A stretch of 10,589 nt of DNA, taken from assembly GCA_020442505.1 (NCBI GenBank), contig JAGRJZ010000170.1, positions 1-10,589 of the forward strand, given 5' to 3'. This DNA is from Alphaproteobacteria bacterium (GTDB taxonomy: Bacteria > Pseudomonadota > Alphaproteobacteria > Micavibrionales > Micavibrionaceae). A model generated the notes under the pieces. That model saw only the letters and a program-made list of their open reading frames with translations, made no database searches and was not told the DNA's origin. Position 1 is the stretch's first letter; the number at the start of each line of letters is the position of its first letter. Positions 1 through 6,094 of this stretch are shown one piece after another. Made by a program: the position numbers and the translations under genes.

Positions 1-144
1 CCGATGAACATCAATTTCGGCCTGTTCCCGCCGCTGGAGGGGAAAGTGAAGAAGAAAGAACGCAAACCCGCTTTGGCAAAACGGGCCTTGCTTGACCTTG
101 AACGTTGGCGCGACGGTGACAGGTTTGCAGAGGTTGCGGCCTAA
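1..144 (+). CDS. trmFO: TrmFO, folate-dependent tRNA (uracil-54-C5)-methyltransferase, C-terminal fragment
   Basis: The frame is open from the first base and ends in TAA at 142-144, giving the last 47 residues of a protein whose start lies outside the window. It begins with MNINFGLFPPLEG, the conserved C-terminal block of TrmFO. A Lys/Arg-rich stretch and a helix (ALAKRALLDLERW) follow, as is usual at the end of this family. TrmFO is an FAD enzyme that uses methylenetetrahydrofolate to methylate U54 in the T-loop of tRNA in the cytosol. Only the tail is visible, so catalytic residues cannot be checked. The gene converges on the small membrane-protein gene, with 6 bp between the two stop codons and no terminator hairpin seen between them. 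Confidence 0.85.
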   Translation, partial: PMNINFGLFPPLEGKVKKKERKPALAKRALLDLERWRDGDRFAEVAA

Positions 145-150
145 ACAAGG

Positions 151-408
151 TCAACCGTTTTGGCTGGCTTTCCCTATGATCTCCCGGATTTCCCGGCGCA
201 TTCTGGCCTTGTTGAGCTGGCGTTGCAGGTGGCGTTCCTCCCGGTCGGGGCCGGTGTAAACCGCCGCCAGGGACACCAGCGGGACGATGATCAAAAAGAT
301 CGCCAGAGCAACCTCCATCCATCCATAGGCCTGGGTCACGAGGACGAGCCCCCCCGCGATCAAGAGACCGTTTAAACCGTAGGCGAGCGGACGTAAAAAC
401 TTATTCAT
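151..408 (-). CDS. Small two-helix membrane protein of unknown function
   Basis: This is an 85-residue protein with ATG as the complement of 406-408 and TGA as the complement of 151-153. I do not recognise a named family. Two hydrophobic stretches, about residues 10-27 and 30-50, are split by a short polar turn (QAYGW) and look like a transmembrane hairpin. The C-terminal third (about 53-85) is strongly charged and helical (REERHLQRQLNKARMRREIR), so it is probably a cytosolic tail. Upstream of the ATG the minus strand reads AAGAACAGGTCG, a modest ribosome binding site. The hydrophobic-then-basic layout is not what a random antisense frame gives, so I take it as real. It is divergent from the MuiA-like gene and convergent with trmFO. 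Its function is unknown; the inner membrane is the likely location. Confidence 0.72.
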   Translation of the reverse strand: MNKFLRPLAYGLNGLLIAGGLVLVTQAYGWMEVALAIFLIIVPLVSLAAVYTGPDREERHLQRQLNKARMRREIREIIGKASQNG

Positions 409-438
409 CGACCTGTTCTTTCTGTTTTTTTTTATGCT

Positions 439-468
439 TTGACCGTACGGGAAAAGTGCTGGTACAGT
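439..468 (+). promoter_or_regulatory. Putative sigma70-type promoter for the MuiA-like gene
   Basis: TTGACC at 439-444 matches the -35 consensus at five of six positions. An 18-bp spacer leads to TACAGT at 463-468, four of six matches to TATAAT. The expected transcript would start about 35 bp before the ATG at 510. The -35 box overlaps a perfect 8-bp palindrome, CCGTACGG (443-450), which may or may not be functional. A run of nine T (425-433) lies just upstream. Prediction is by eye only. Confidence 0.45.
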
Positions 469-509
469 GCCTGCTTGGTCTATCGTAACACAGAAAAAGG
501 GACGTTGTC

Positions 510-2189
510 ATGGCGCGGCTTTTTTCGCTTTTAATTCCGGTGATGATTCTCTGTATGCCGTCTGCGGCCCGGGCCAAAGACATCCCCGCAAACAGCATTA
601 TCAAGGCTGTCACGGTCTATACTGACCGGGCAACGGTCACGCGAGTCGCCGCCGTAGACGTCCCGGCCGGGGCGCAAACGGTCGTGTTCCGAGATCTTCC
701 GGCTTTGCTGTTGCCCGATTCCCTGCGCGCCACGGGCAGCGCGCAAGCGGATGTGACGATCGGCGCGGTGGCGTCCCGGCGGGTAATCACCCGGGATCTG
801 ACATCGGAGCGGGAGCGCGCATTGAACGATCAACTGGAAACGCTTCAAAACCGGATACGCATGATCGACGCGGAAAAACAGGCGTTGGCGGCGCAGCGCG
901 CCTTTCTGGACGGGATCGGGAAACAGGCCGTCTCGCGCACGAACGAGGCGCTGGCGGAGATGACTCTCAACCCGGATCAATGGGCCGCCGCGGCCGGGAC
1001 GATCCAAAGCCAAATGGCGGAGATATTCAAGGCGGACGTGATCTATGATCTAAAAAAACAGGAAACAGGCGTCGAAATCCGCAAAGTGCAGGAGGAGCTG
1101 AACCAGCTTCGTACCGGACAGCGGGCGAGCTATGAAGTCACCATCCCGCTGGAGGCCTCGGCGGCGACGCGTTTGACCCTCTCGCTGGATTACCAGGTCC
1201 CCAATGCCGGTTGGCGGCCCTTATACGACGCTCGTCTGGAGACGGAGAGCGGCGCGCTCGACATGCTTCAATACGGCGCGGTTTATCAGCGAACCGGCGA
1301 AGACTGGAACGATGTCGCCCTGCGCCTTTCGACCGCCCGCCCGCAAAGGGGCGCGAGCCTGCCGAACCTTCCTCCCTGGTGGGTCGATTTGTGGGACAAC
1401 AGCCGGAGGCAAAAATCGAACTTGTCTTCCGTGTCTTCTTTCTCATCTGACACCTGGGGCGGCCAGGGGGATTCCCTACAAGAAAACATGCTGGATGCCG
1501 CGCCCGCATTTGAAGAAGCGGCTAAAACCGCTGACTTTGCCGTAGCAAGCGTCGAAACCGGGGGATTCGTGACCGAATATAACATTCCCGGACCTGCGAA
1601 CGTGCCGGCCGACGGCACGGAGACGAAGCTGATGGTCGGGACCTTTGAGACCGACACGGCGCTCAAGGTCTATGTCCGGCCGCAGCTCAGCACCGACGCC
1701 TTCCTGGTCGCGGATACGATTCTGAAGGGCGAGGCGCCCTTGTTGCCCGGGCAAGTCAGTCTCTTCCGCGACGGTTCCTTCGTCGGGAACAGCCAGATAT
1801 CCCTGATGCGGCCGGGGGAAAACTTCGCGCTTTTCTTCGGCGTGGACGACCAGCTTTCCGTTACCCGCAAGGTTCTGACCGACAGCCGCAAAGACGCCGG
1901 CGTGATCGCCCGGAACAACACGCTGGAACGCCGTTACGTGACCAGCCTTCAAAACCTTCATAAGATGCCTGTGTCTCTTGTGGTTGAGGAAACCGTTCCC
2001 GCCCCGCAAAACGAAAAAATCACGCGGGACATCGTGAAGGATGAGACCACCCCCGGCTATACGGAAAATTATGAAGACACAAAGGGTCTCCTCCGCTGGG
2101 ATATCGATCTTCCGCCCGGCGCGACGAAAAAAGTAGAACTGGGCTGGAAACTTTCCTGGCCAAAGGACCAAAACCTGTCCAGTTTATGA
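510..2189 (+). CDS. Exported MuiA-like protein (DUF4140/DUF4139)
   Basis: This 559-residue protein belongs to the 'mucoidy inhibitor MuiA' family (DUF4140 N-terminal and DUF4139 C-terminal domains). Residues 1-22 form a signal peptide with a likely cut after ARA, so the protein is exported to the periplasm or cell surface. The N-terminal beta domain has the family hallmark VTVYTDRATVTR (about 34-45). A charged helical, probably coiled-coil, region follows at about 97-205. The DUF4139 core opens with DYQVPNAGWRPLYDARLE (227-244) and LSTARPQRG. The end carries VVEETVP, TTPGYTE and a final GLLRWDIDLPPG block with SWPKD near the last residues, so the protein is complete. A Ser/Asn-rich loop sits near 300-320. 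The ATG is preceded by AAGGGA at a suitable distance. The molecular function of the family is not established; a link to mucoidy is known only by name and I infer nothing further. Confidence 0.85.
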   Translation: MARLFSLLIPVMILCMPSAARAKDIPANSIIKAVTVYTDRATVTRVAAVDVPAGAQTVVFRDLPALLLPDSLRATGSAQADVTIGAVASRRVITRDLTSERERALNDQLETLQNRIRMIDAEKQALAAQRAFLDGIGKQAVSRTNEALAEMTLNPDQWAAAAGTIQSQMAEIFKADVIYDLKKQETGVEIRKVQEELNQLRTGQRASYEVTIPLEASAATRLTLSLDYQVPNAGWRPLYDARLETESGALDMLQYGAVYQRTGEDWNDVALRLSTARPQRGASLPNLPPWWVDLWDNSRRQKSNLSSVSSFSSDTWGGQGDSLQENMLDAAPAFEEAAKTADFAVASVETGGFVTEYNIPGPANVPADGTETKLMVGTFETDTALKVYVRPQLSTDAFLVADTILKGEAPLLPGQVSLFRDGSFVGNSQISLMRPGENFALFFGVDDQLSVTRKVLTDSRKDAGVIARNNTLERRYVTSLQNLHKMPVSLVVEETVPAPQNEKITRDIVKDETTPGYTENYEDTKGLLRWDIDLPPGATKKVELGWKLSWPKDQNLSSL

Positions 2190-2211
2190 CAATTCCAGGG
2201 CCGAGCCCCCC

Positions 2212-2243
2212 TTAGCAATTTGCTAACGTCTTGCCGTTATAAT
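2212..2243 (+). promoter_or_regulatory. Palindromic operator candidate plus -10 box upstream of the patatin gene
   Basis: Bases 2212-2226 read TTAGCAATTTGCTAA, a perfect inverted repeat of two 7-bp arms around one T. A consensus -10 box TATAAT lies at 2238-2243, 32 bp before the patatin ATG. There is no good TTGACA at 15-19 bp; the palindrome occupies the place where a -35 box would be. That fits an operator covering the promoter, for a repressor or an activator. The 7-1-7 geometry is the one known for Fur-superfamily boxes, but the base sequence is not a recognised Fur box, so the regulator is unknown. It is too AT-rich, and lacks a T-run, to be a good terminator for the gene before it. Confidence 0.5.
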
Positions 2244-2275
2244 GAACAGGCTGGGGAATACGTCAAGACGAAACC

Positions 2276-3520
2276 ATGTCAGAACCTTTTATCGCACTTT
2301 TCAACTATGGAGGGGGAATCCGGGGACTCGTTCCGGCGCGGATCATGGCCCGTATCGAAGAGGTCACGGGCCTGCCCATGACGGATATGGTGGATCTGTT
2401 CGCGGGACCGTCGACCGGATCTATCCTGAACGCGGCGCTCAACCGGCCGGATCCCCATAAACCCGGGCGTCCGCTTTATAAGGCCCGGCATCTGGTCCGG
2501 TTTTACGAACAGGAAGGCCATAAAATATTCCCCCCCGACCGGTTCCGGGAATTTCGGGGAATCGTCCATGACTTCAACAACCGCACGCTGAAACTGAACC
2601 AGTTAAAATCCCTGTTTCGCCACGGGCATTACGACCCGACGAATCTGGCGCACGCGCTGCGGAGCCTATACGGCGATACGAAGCTTTCGCAGTCTCTAAG
2701 CTCCTTGATCATCCCAACCTATAATATCGACGGGGAACAACTCGCGGTCGTGCAGGAAAAGGGCGAAGGCGAAGACGCCCCGGTCCACACCCGGAACAAC
2801 GTCACCGACGAAGGCGGACACGCGCTGTGGATGAAGCATATCCGGCACGATCACCCCCACGGGGCGGGCAGGCAAACCCCCGATGTGCGGCTGTTCGACG
2901 CGGTCATGGCCAGCACCTCGGCGCCGACCTATTTCCCCTGTCACCACTTCAAGATCCGCGACCACCACAGTCTGCGCCGGCGCGAAGTCACCGGTATCGA
3001 CGGTGTCATTTTCGACAATCCCTGCATCAGCTATCACGGGGCGATCCGCCCGCACGTTCCGCCGGATCGGGAACTGGTCATGATCTGCCTGGGAACGGGC
3101 TACACGAACCGCTCGGTCAAAAAGGAAGACTGGAACCGCTTTGGCGCGCTGGGGATCGTCGATCCCATGAACGACATGCCGCTTGTGAACATCTTTTTTC
3201 ACGCCTCGGAATCGGCCTTGATGGACGCGTTCTCGGAGGAGCTGGGCGAAAATCTGTTTTTCTTCAACAAGACTCTGTTGCCCCGGCACACCCATGGCGG
3301 CATGCCCAGCATCCAGATCGACGACGCCTCGCCCGACAACCTCCGGCGCCTGGCCCGGTTCGCCGAGGAACTTTTAGAAGAAAACAAAAACGCCTTTGAC
3401 GGCTTGTGCCATTTATTGGTCAAAGGACGAGATCGCCGCGAAAAAACAAAGAAACAAAAAGCCCCGCGTTATTTCGTCCGCTTGTTCGACCGGCGGAAAA
3501 AAACCGGAAAAGCGGGTTAA
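2276..3520 (+). CDS. Patatin-like phospholipase / acyl hydrolase
   Basis: This 414-residue protein has the full patatin signature. The glycine-rich oxyanion loop is GGGIRG (12-17). The nucleophile elbow G-x-S-x-G is GPSTG (44-48, Ser46). An ASTSAPTYFP block lies at 212-221, and the dyad Asp is probably Asp242 in IDGVIFDNP. Family members hydrolyse acyl chains of phospholipids or other lipids with a Ser-Asp dyad. No signal peptide or membrane helix is seen, so it should be cytosolic or peripheral on the inner membrane. The last 32 residues (383-414) contain about 15 Lys/Arg, suggesting contact with acidic lipids. Two details differ from the usual pattern: Tyr11 rather than Asp precedes GGG, and DGV replaces DGG/DGA. 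The ATG has no strong ribosome binding site. The gene ends against ftsE with overlapping stop codons. The substrate is unknown. Confidence 0.82.
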   Translation: MSEPFIALFNYGGGIRGLVPARIMARIEEVTGLPMTDMVDLFAGPSTGSILNAALNRPDPHKPGRPLYKARHLVRFYEQEGHKIFPPDRFREFRGIVHDFNNRTLKLNQLKSLFRHGHYDPTNLAHALRSLYGDTKLSQSLSSLIIPTYNIDGEQLAVVQEKGEGEDAPVHTRNNVTDEGGHALWMKHIRHDHPHGAGRQTPDVRLFDAVMASTSAPTYFPCHHFKIRDHHSLRRREVTGIDGVIFDNPCISYHGAIRPHVPPDRELVMICLGTGYTNRSVKKEDWNRFGALGIVDPMNDMPLVNIFFHASESALMDAFSEELGENLFFFNKTLLPRHTHGGMPSIQIDDASPDNLRRLARFAEELLEENKNAFDGLCHLLVKGRDRREKTKKQKAPRYFVRLFDRRKKTGKAG

Positions 3521-4215
3521 AAAACCCCGTCCAGTTTCCGTTTCAACCAGTTTTTCGGCTCCGCGACCTGTAAATGCCCGTCTTCCAGAACCAAGCGGGC
3601 ATGGTGAAACCGGTCCATCATGACATGGCTATGGGTCGCAACGACGATCGTCGTGCCCATGCGATTGAGCTGTTCGAACAGATTCATCAGACGATAACCG
3701 ATCTCGTCGTCCAGATTGCCGGTCGGCTCGTCCGCCAAGAGCAATCGCGGCCGCGCGATCACGGCTCTGGCGATGGCAATTCGCTGCTGCTGCCCACCCG
3801 ATAAAGTCGGCGGGAGAGCGTTCATATGATCGCCCAGCCCCGCCCAGTCCAAAAGCTCGGCCACGTTGTTCCGGATCTCCTTCTCCGGTTTTCCCTGAAT
3901 CCGCAGGGGCAGTGCGACATTATCGAAGGCCGATAAATGATTCATCAGACGAAAATCCTGAAACACGACGCCGATCCGCTGGCGCAGGGGCGATAGCTGC
4001 GCCCGGGAAATCCGGCCGATCTCGTGACTGAACATCGATACCCGGCCCCGCGTAGGACGACGCCCCAGATAGAGCAAAGAGAGCAAAGAACTCTTCCCCG
4101 CGCCGGAGGGCCCCGTTAGAAAATGAAACGACCCCGGGGCCAGCGAGAAACTAACGTCGCTCAGAACCTCAGGCCCGATTCCGTAACGCAGCCCCACATG
4201 TTCGAAGGTGATCAT
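3517..4215 (-). CDS. ftsE: FtsE, cell-division ABC transporter ATPase
   Basis: This is a 232-residue ABC ATPase of the FtsE type. Walker A is GPSGAGKS (35-42), the Q-loop Gln is 86 in GVVFQDFRL, the signature is LSGGQQQR (138-145), Walker B is LLLADEP (158-164), the D-loop is GNLDD and the switch His is 195. The opening (FEHVGLRYG.GPEVLSDVSF) and SFHFLTGPSGAGKSSLL match FtsE rather than LolD. FtsE pairs with the membrane protein FtsX at the division site and drives periplasmic cell-wall hydrolase activation. All nucleotide-binding motifs are intact. Its ATG overlaps the TGA of the upstream repeat-protein gene (ATGA), so translation is probably coupled. ftsX normally follows ftsE directly. Here the next gene is the convergent patatin gene, with stops overlapping on TTAA, and no ftsX-like frame is present on either strand. 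Confidence 0.9.
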   Translation of the reverse strand: MITFEHVGLRYGIGPEVLSDVSFSLAPGSFHFLTGPSGAGKSSLLSLLYLGRRPTRGRVSMFSHEIGRISRAQLSPLRQRIGVVFQDFRLMNHLSAFDNVALPLRIQGKPEKEIRNNVAELLDWAGLGDHMNALPPTLSGGQQQRIAIARAVIARPRLLLADEPTGNLDDEIGYRLMNLFEQLNRMGTTIVVATHSHVMMDRFHHARLVLEDGHLQVAEPKNWLKRKLDGVF

Positions 4216-4988
4216 GGTGCTTCTTGCTCCCCGGCAAGAATTTGCCCTTCCAGAATCGTCAAGAGAGCCTGGCCACGGTTATAGGGGTTTTCGATTTTCT
4301 CCGCGGCGCGCAAGGCCTGCGGATACAGGCCTCGCCCGGCGCATATTTTCGAGACCGCGCCATGGGCCCGATCTCTGTAAGCCGGACTTCTGATATCCGC
4401 AATACTGAGCAAGGCCTGGTCAAGCCGTTCCGCCTTGGCCTGAACTTCCGCGACTTCTTCAAAAGCCTTGTCGCTTTGCGAAAGATTGTCGATCTTGCGG
4501 ATCGTCGCCCGGGCAGAATCGTCGAAACCGGCCAAGGCCTGCCCCTTCGCCACGTAACGGAGCGCGATGGCGCGGGATTCCGGCTGAACGATCCCCGCCC
4601 CCGCCGCGACAAGCCGCCCATAGAGCGCCTGTTTGTCTGAGTCGGGAATCGTCGTACCGGCCAGGGCCACCCCGATCCCGCGCAGGGTCATGGCCTGCGT
4701 GTCCGGGTTGCCGATCAACGGCAGCAGTGCCAGCGCCTCTTCGGCGCGGCCGTCATACGCCAGCAATTTCGCGGTCTCCCGGTAAGTCTGGTCGCGCCAG
4801 ACCGGCTCTGCGATCGCGGCGCCCGCTTCCCCCAGCAAACCGAACAAACAGGCCGTATCCTGGGCTTCGCAAGCAACCGGCAGGGGCGCTTGCGTGGTTC
4901 CGGCCGATACCGGCGCGCCCCCCGCGCAAACGAGGAATCCCCACAAGCACAACCAGTGTCGCAAAGAGAACGCATAAAGAATTTTCAT
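4212..4988 (-). CDS. Exported TPR-like helical-repeat protein, coupled to ftsE
   Basis: This is a 258-residue protein of no named family that I recognise. The frame stays open upstream to 5177, but the start chosen is the ATG at 4986-4988. It is preceded by AAAGGA nine bases away and begins a normal signal peptide (about 1-29: basic MKILYAFSLR, hydrophobic core, cut after PVSA). No lipobox is seen. The mature part is alpha-helical and repetitive. Units near ALAGFDDSA (151), AKAERLDQA (184), CAGRGLYPQA (216) and ILAGEQEA (250) recur every 32-34 residues, the period of tetratricopeptide-like repeats; an older unit lies at about 70-110. Such solenoids usually bind proteins. The stop overlaps the ftsE start by 4 bp, so the two are likely cotranscribed. 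A role as a periplasmic partner of the FtsE system is inference only. Confidence 0.78.
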   Translation of the reverse strand: MKILYAFSLRHWLCLWGFLVCAGGAPVSAGTTQAPLPVACEAQDTACLFGLLGEAGAAIAEPVWRDQTYRETAKLLAYDGRAEEALALLPLIGNPDTQAMTLRGIGVALAGTTIPDSDKQALYGRLVAAGAGIVQPESRAIALRYVAKGQALAGFDDSARATIRKIDNLSQSDKAFEEVAEVQAKAERLDQALLSIADIRSPAYRDRAHGAVSKICAGRGLYPQALRAAEKIENPYNRGQALLTILEGQILAGEQEAP

Positions 4989-5007
4989 GCCGTTTCGTCC
5001 TTTCGGG

Positions 5008-5047
5008 TTCAGATTCCTTTTATATCGGCTATAATCGCCGATGGAAA
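5008..5047. promoter_or_regulatory. Divergent promoters sharing a perfect inverted-repeat operator
   Basis: The 78 bp between the repeat-protein gene (minus) and the zinc-ribbon gene (plus) hold two face-to-face promoters. Plus strand: TTCAGA (5008-5013), 16 bp, TATAAT (5030-5035). Minus strand: TTTCCA (5047-5042), 17 bp, TATAAA (5024-5019). A perfect inverted repeat ATCGGC-N7-GCCGAT spans 5024-5042. It surrounds the plus-strand -10 box and fills the spacer of the minus-strand promoter. A protein bound there would affect both directions. It lies upstream of the expected minus-strand start site, so it is more likely a DNA operator than an RNA hairpin. The binding protein is unknown. Confidence 0.5.
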
Positions 5048-5070
5048 CCAGCTTGTTGCCTCTGTTATGA
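5041..5070 (+). CDS. Possible nine-codon leader ORF overlapping the zinc-ribbon start
   Basis: An ATG at 5041 opens a tiny frame encoding METSLLPLL and stops at TGA 5068-5070. That TGA overlaps the ATG (5067-5069) of the zinc-ribbon gene as ATGA. The ATG lies six bases after the TATAAT box (5030-5035), at or next to the expected transcription start, so it could be read as a leaderless ORF. The zinc-ribbon ATG has no convincing ribosome binding site of its own. Coupling from this leader would explain how it is translated. Such a short ORF may also arise by chance. Confidence 0.3.
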   Translation: METSLLPLL

Positions 5071-6026
5071 TTCTGACCTGTGAAAAATGCAGCACACGCT
5101 ATTTGCTCTCCGCCGCCGCGCTGGGGACGGACGGTCGGCGGGTTCGTTGCACGATGTGCCGTCACGAATGGTTTCAATCCCCTGATTCTGACGATCTGGA
5201 CGCACCGCCCCCGACCGACACCGAAGCGGCGGAGCCGGCAGAACCGGCGGCGGATTTAGAAACGGCCGATCTGACGGACGGCCTTGCGGAGGACGGGACG
5301 CCGGAGGAAAACATCGATCTTGTCTCCCGGGAAGTCTCTTTGGACGAAATCGGCCCGGAATCGGACCCCGTTGAAAACGATTTAGAAAGCGATATGCCGG
5401 AAGACGACATCCCCGAATCCGTGCGCCCCTTGCCGGAGGACGACCTGTCCCTCGCCCCCCTCCCTGCTGCGGACACGCCTGCCGGGCCGCATAACGGGGT
5501 CGGATACGCGGCGGCCGGTCTTGCATTTCTTGCCTTTTTTGGAATTCTTGTGGCTTTTAAGGGGCCGCTGGTCAAGGCCTGGCCGCCGATGGCAGGGCTT
5601 TACCAGCCGCTGGGGCTTTCGGTGCCCTTGCCGGGGGCGGGGCTTTTACTGGACCACGTCAAAGCCGAAACCGCCCCGGACACCTACGGCGTACCGCAGC
5701 TTGCCGTGTCGGGGACGATCGTCAATCTGACCGACCGACCGATCGCCCTGCCCCCCCTTGCCGCCTTTGTCATGAACGGGGACGAAGCTCTGGGAACGCA
5801 TCCCGTTCCGCTTGAGGAAACAAGCCTTGACGGGCACGGCCTTCTCTCCTTCACGGCGACAACCGGAACTCTGCCGGACGATGCGAAGGACGTCACGATC
5901 CGTTTTGTCCTGTCCCCCGGGGAAACCCCGGCGCACCGAGCAGCCGCCCCTCCTGCCGCGGAGCAGCCGAAGGCCACGCATCACGCTGAACCATCGCATG
6001 AGCCGGCCTTATCCGCGCACCATTGA
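5067..6026 (+). CDS. MJ0042-type zinc-ribbon membrane protein with acidic linker
   Basis: This 319-residue protein starts with MILTCEKCSTRY and carries CxxC pairs at Cys5/Cys8 and Cys28/Cys31 (RVRCTMCRHEW), the MJ0042 zinc-ribbon pattern. Residues about 38-140 are a low-complexity, strongly Asp/Glu- and Pro-rich linker, probably disordered. One transmembrane helix follows at about 146-165 (YAAAGLAFLAFFGILVAF). The C-terminal domain (about 180-283) has short beta-strand patterns (LAVSGTIVNLTDRPI, VTIRFVLS) resembling the DUF3426-like domain often found in these proteins. The tail is Ala/Pro/His-rich. The layout suggests a cytosolic zinc finger and a periplasmic beta domain. Proteins of this type often sit beside ftsE in alphaproteobacteria; that is family knowledge from memory. 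The start was chosen because it places the zinc ribbon at the N-terminus; an in-frame extension upstream would read back into the divergent gene. The function is not known. Confidence 0.85.
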   Translation: MILTCEKCSTRYLLSAAALGTDGRRVRCTMCRHEWFQSPDSDDLDAPPPTDTEAAEPAEPAADLETADLTDGLAEDGTPEENIDLVSREVSLDEIGPESDPVENDLESDMPEDDIPESVRPLPEDDLSLAPLPAADTPAGPHNGVGYAAAGLAFLAFFGILVAFKGPLVKAWPPMAGLYQPLGLSVPLPGAGLLLDHVKAETAPDTYGVPQLAVSGTIVNLTDRPIALPPLAAFVMNGDEALGTHPVPLEETSLDGHGLLSFTATTGTLPDDAKDVTIRFVLSPGETPAHRAAAPPAAEQPKATHHAEPSHEPALSAHH

Positions 6027-6053
6027 CAAATCAGTCGGACCGCATGGGATACT
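6023..6053 (+). promoter_or_regulatory. Putative promoter of the LysR gene
   Basis: A perfect -35 consensus TTGACA lies at 6023-6028 and overlaps the TGA of the zinc-ribbon gene. The best -10 is GATACT at 6048-6053 (four of six matches) with a long 19-bp spacer. The predicted start is about 35 bp before the LysR ATG. No convincing T-N11-A autoregulatory site was seen in the 68-bp gap. Confidence 0.45.
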
Positions 6054-6094
6054 TTTTCCTTCGCATAGGCGCGGCTTCGGGCTAACATCCTTTC

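Noticed and set aside
1476..2171. Long minus-strand open frame (231 codons) opposite the MuiA-like gene
   Set aside because: It lies wholly antisense to a clear family member. Its translation is rich in Arg, Gly and His without domain patterns, typical of a shadow frame in GC-rich DNA.
2198..2208. GGGC-CGA-GCCC hairpin after the MuiA-like gene as a terminator
   Set aside because: The stem is only four base pairs with a three-base loop and there is no T-run after it.
2276..3520. Patatin as a CBASS (CapV) defence effector
   Set aside because: No cyclic-nucleotide synthase, Cap2/Cap3 or other defence gene lies nearby. Neighbours are housekeeping or envelope genes, and the motif details differ from the GTSTGG of CapV.
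4989..5177. N-terminal extension of the repeat-protein gene to an ATG at 5177
   Set aside because: The extension would bury the signal peptide, cross both divergent promoters and run into the zinc-ribbon gene. The ATG at 4988 has a good ribosome binding site.
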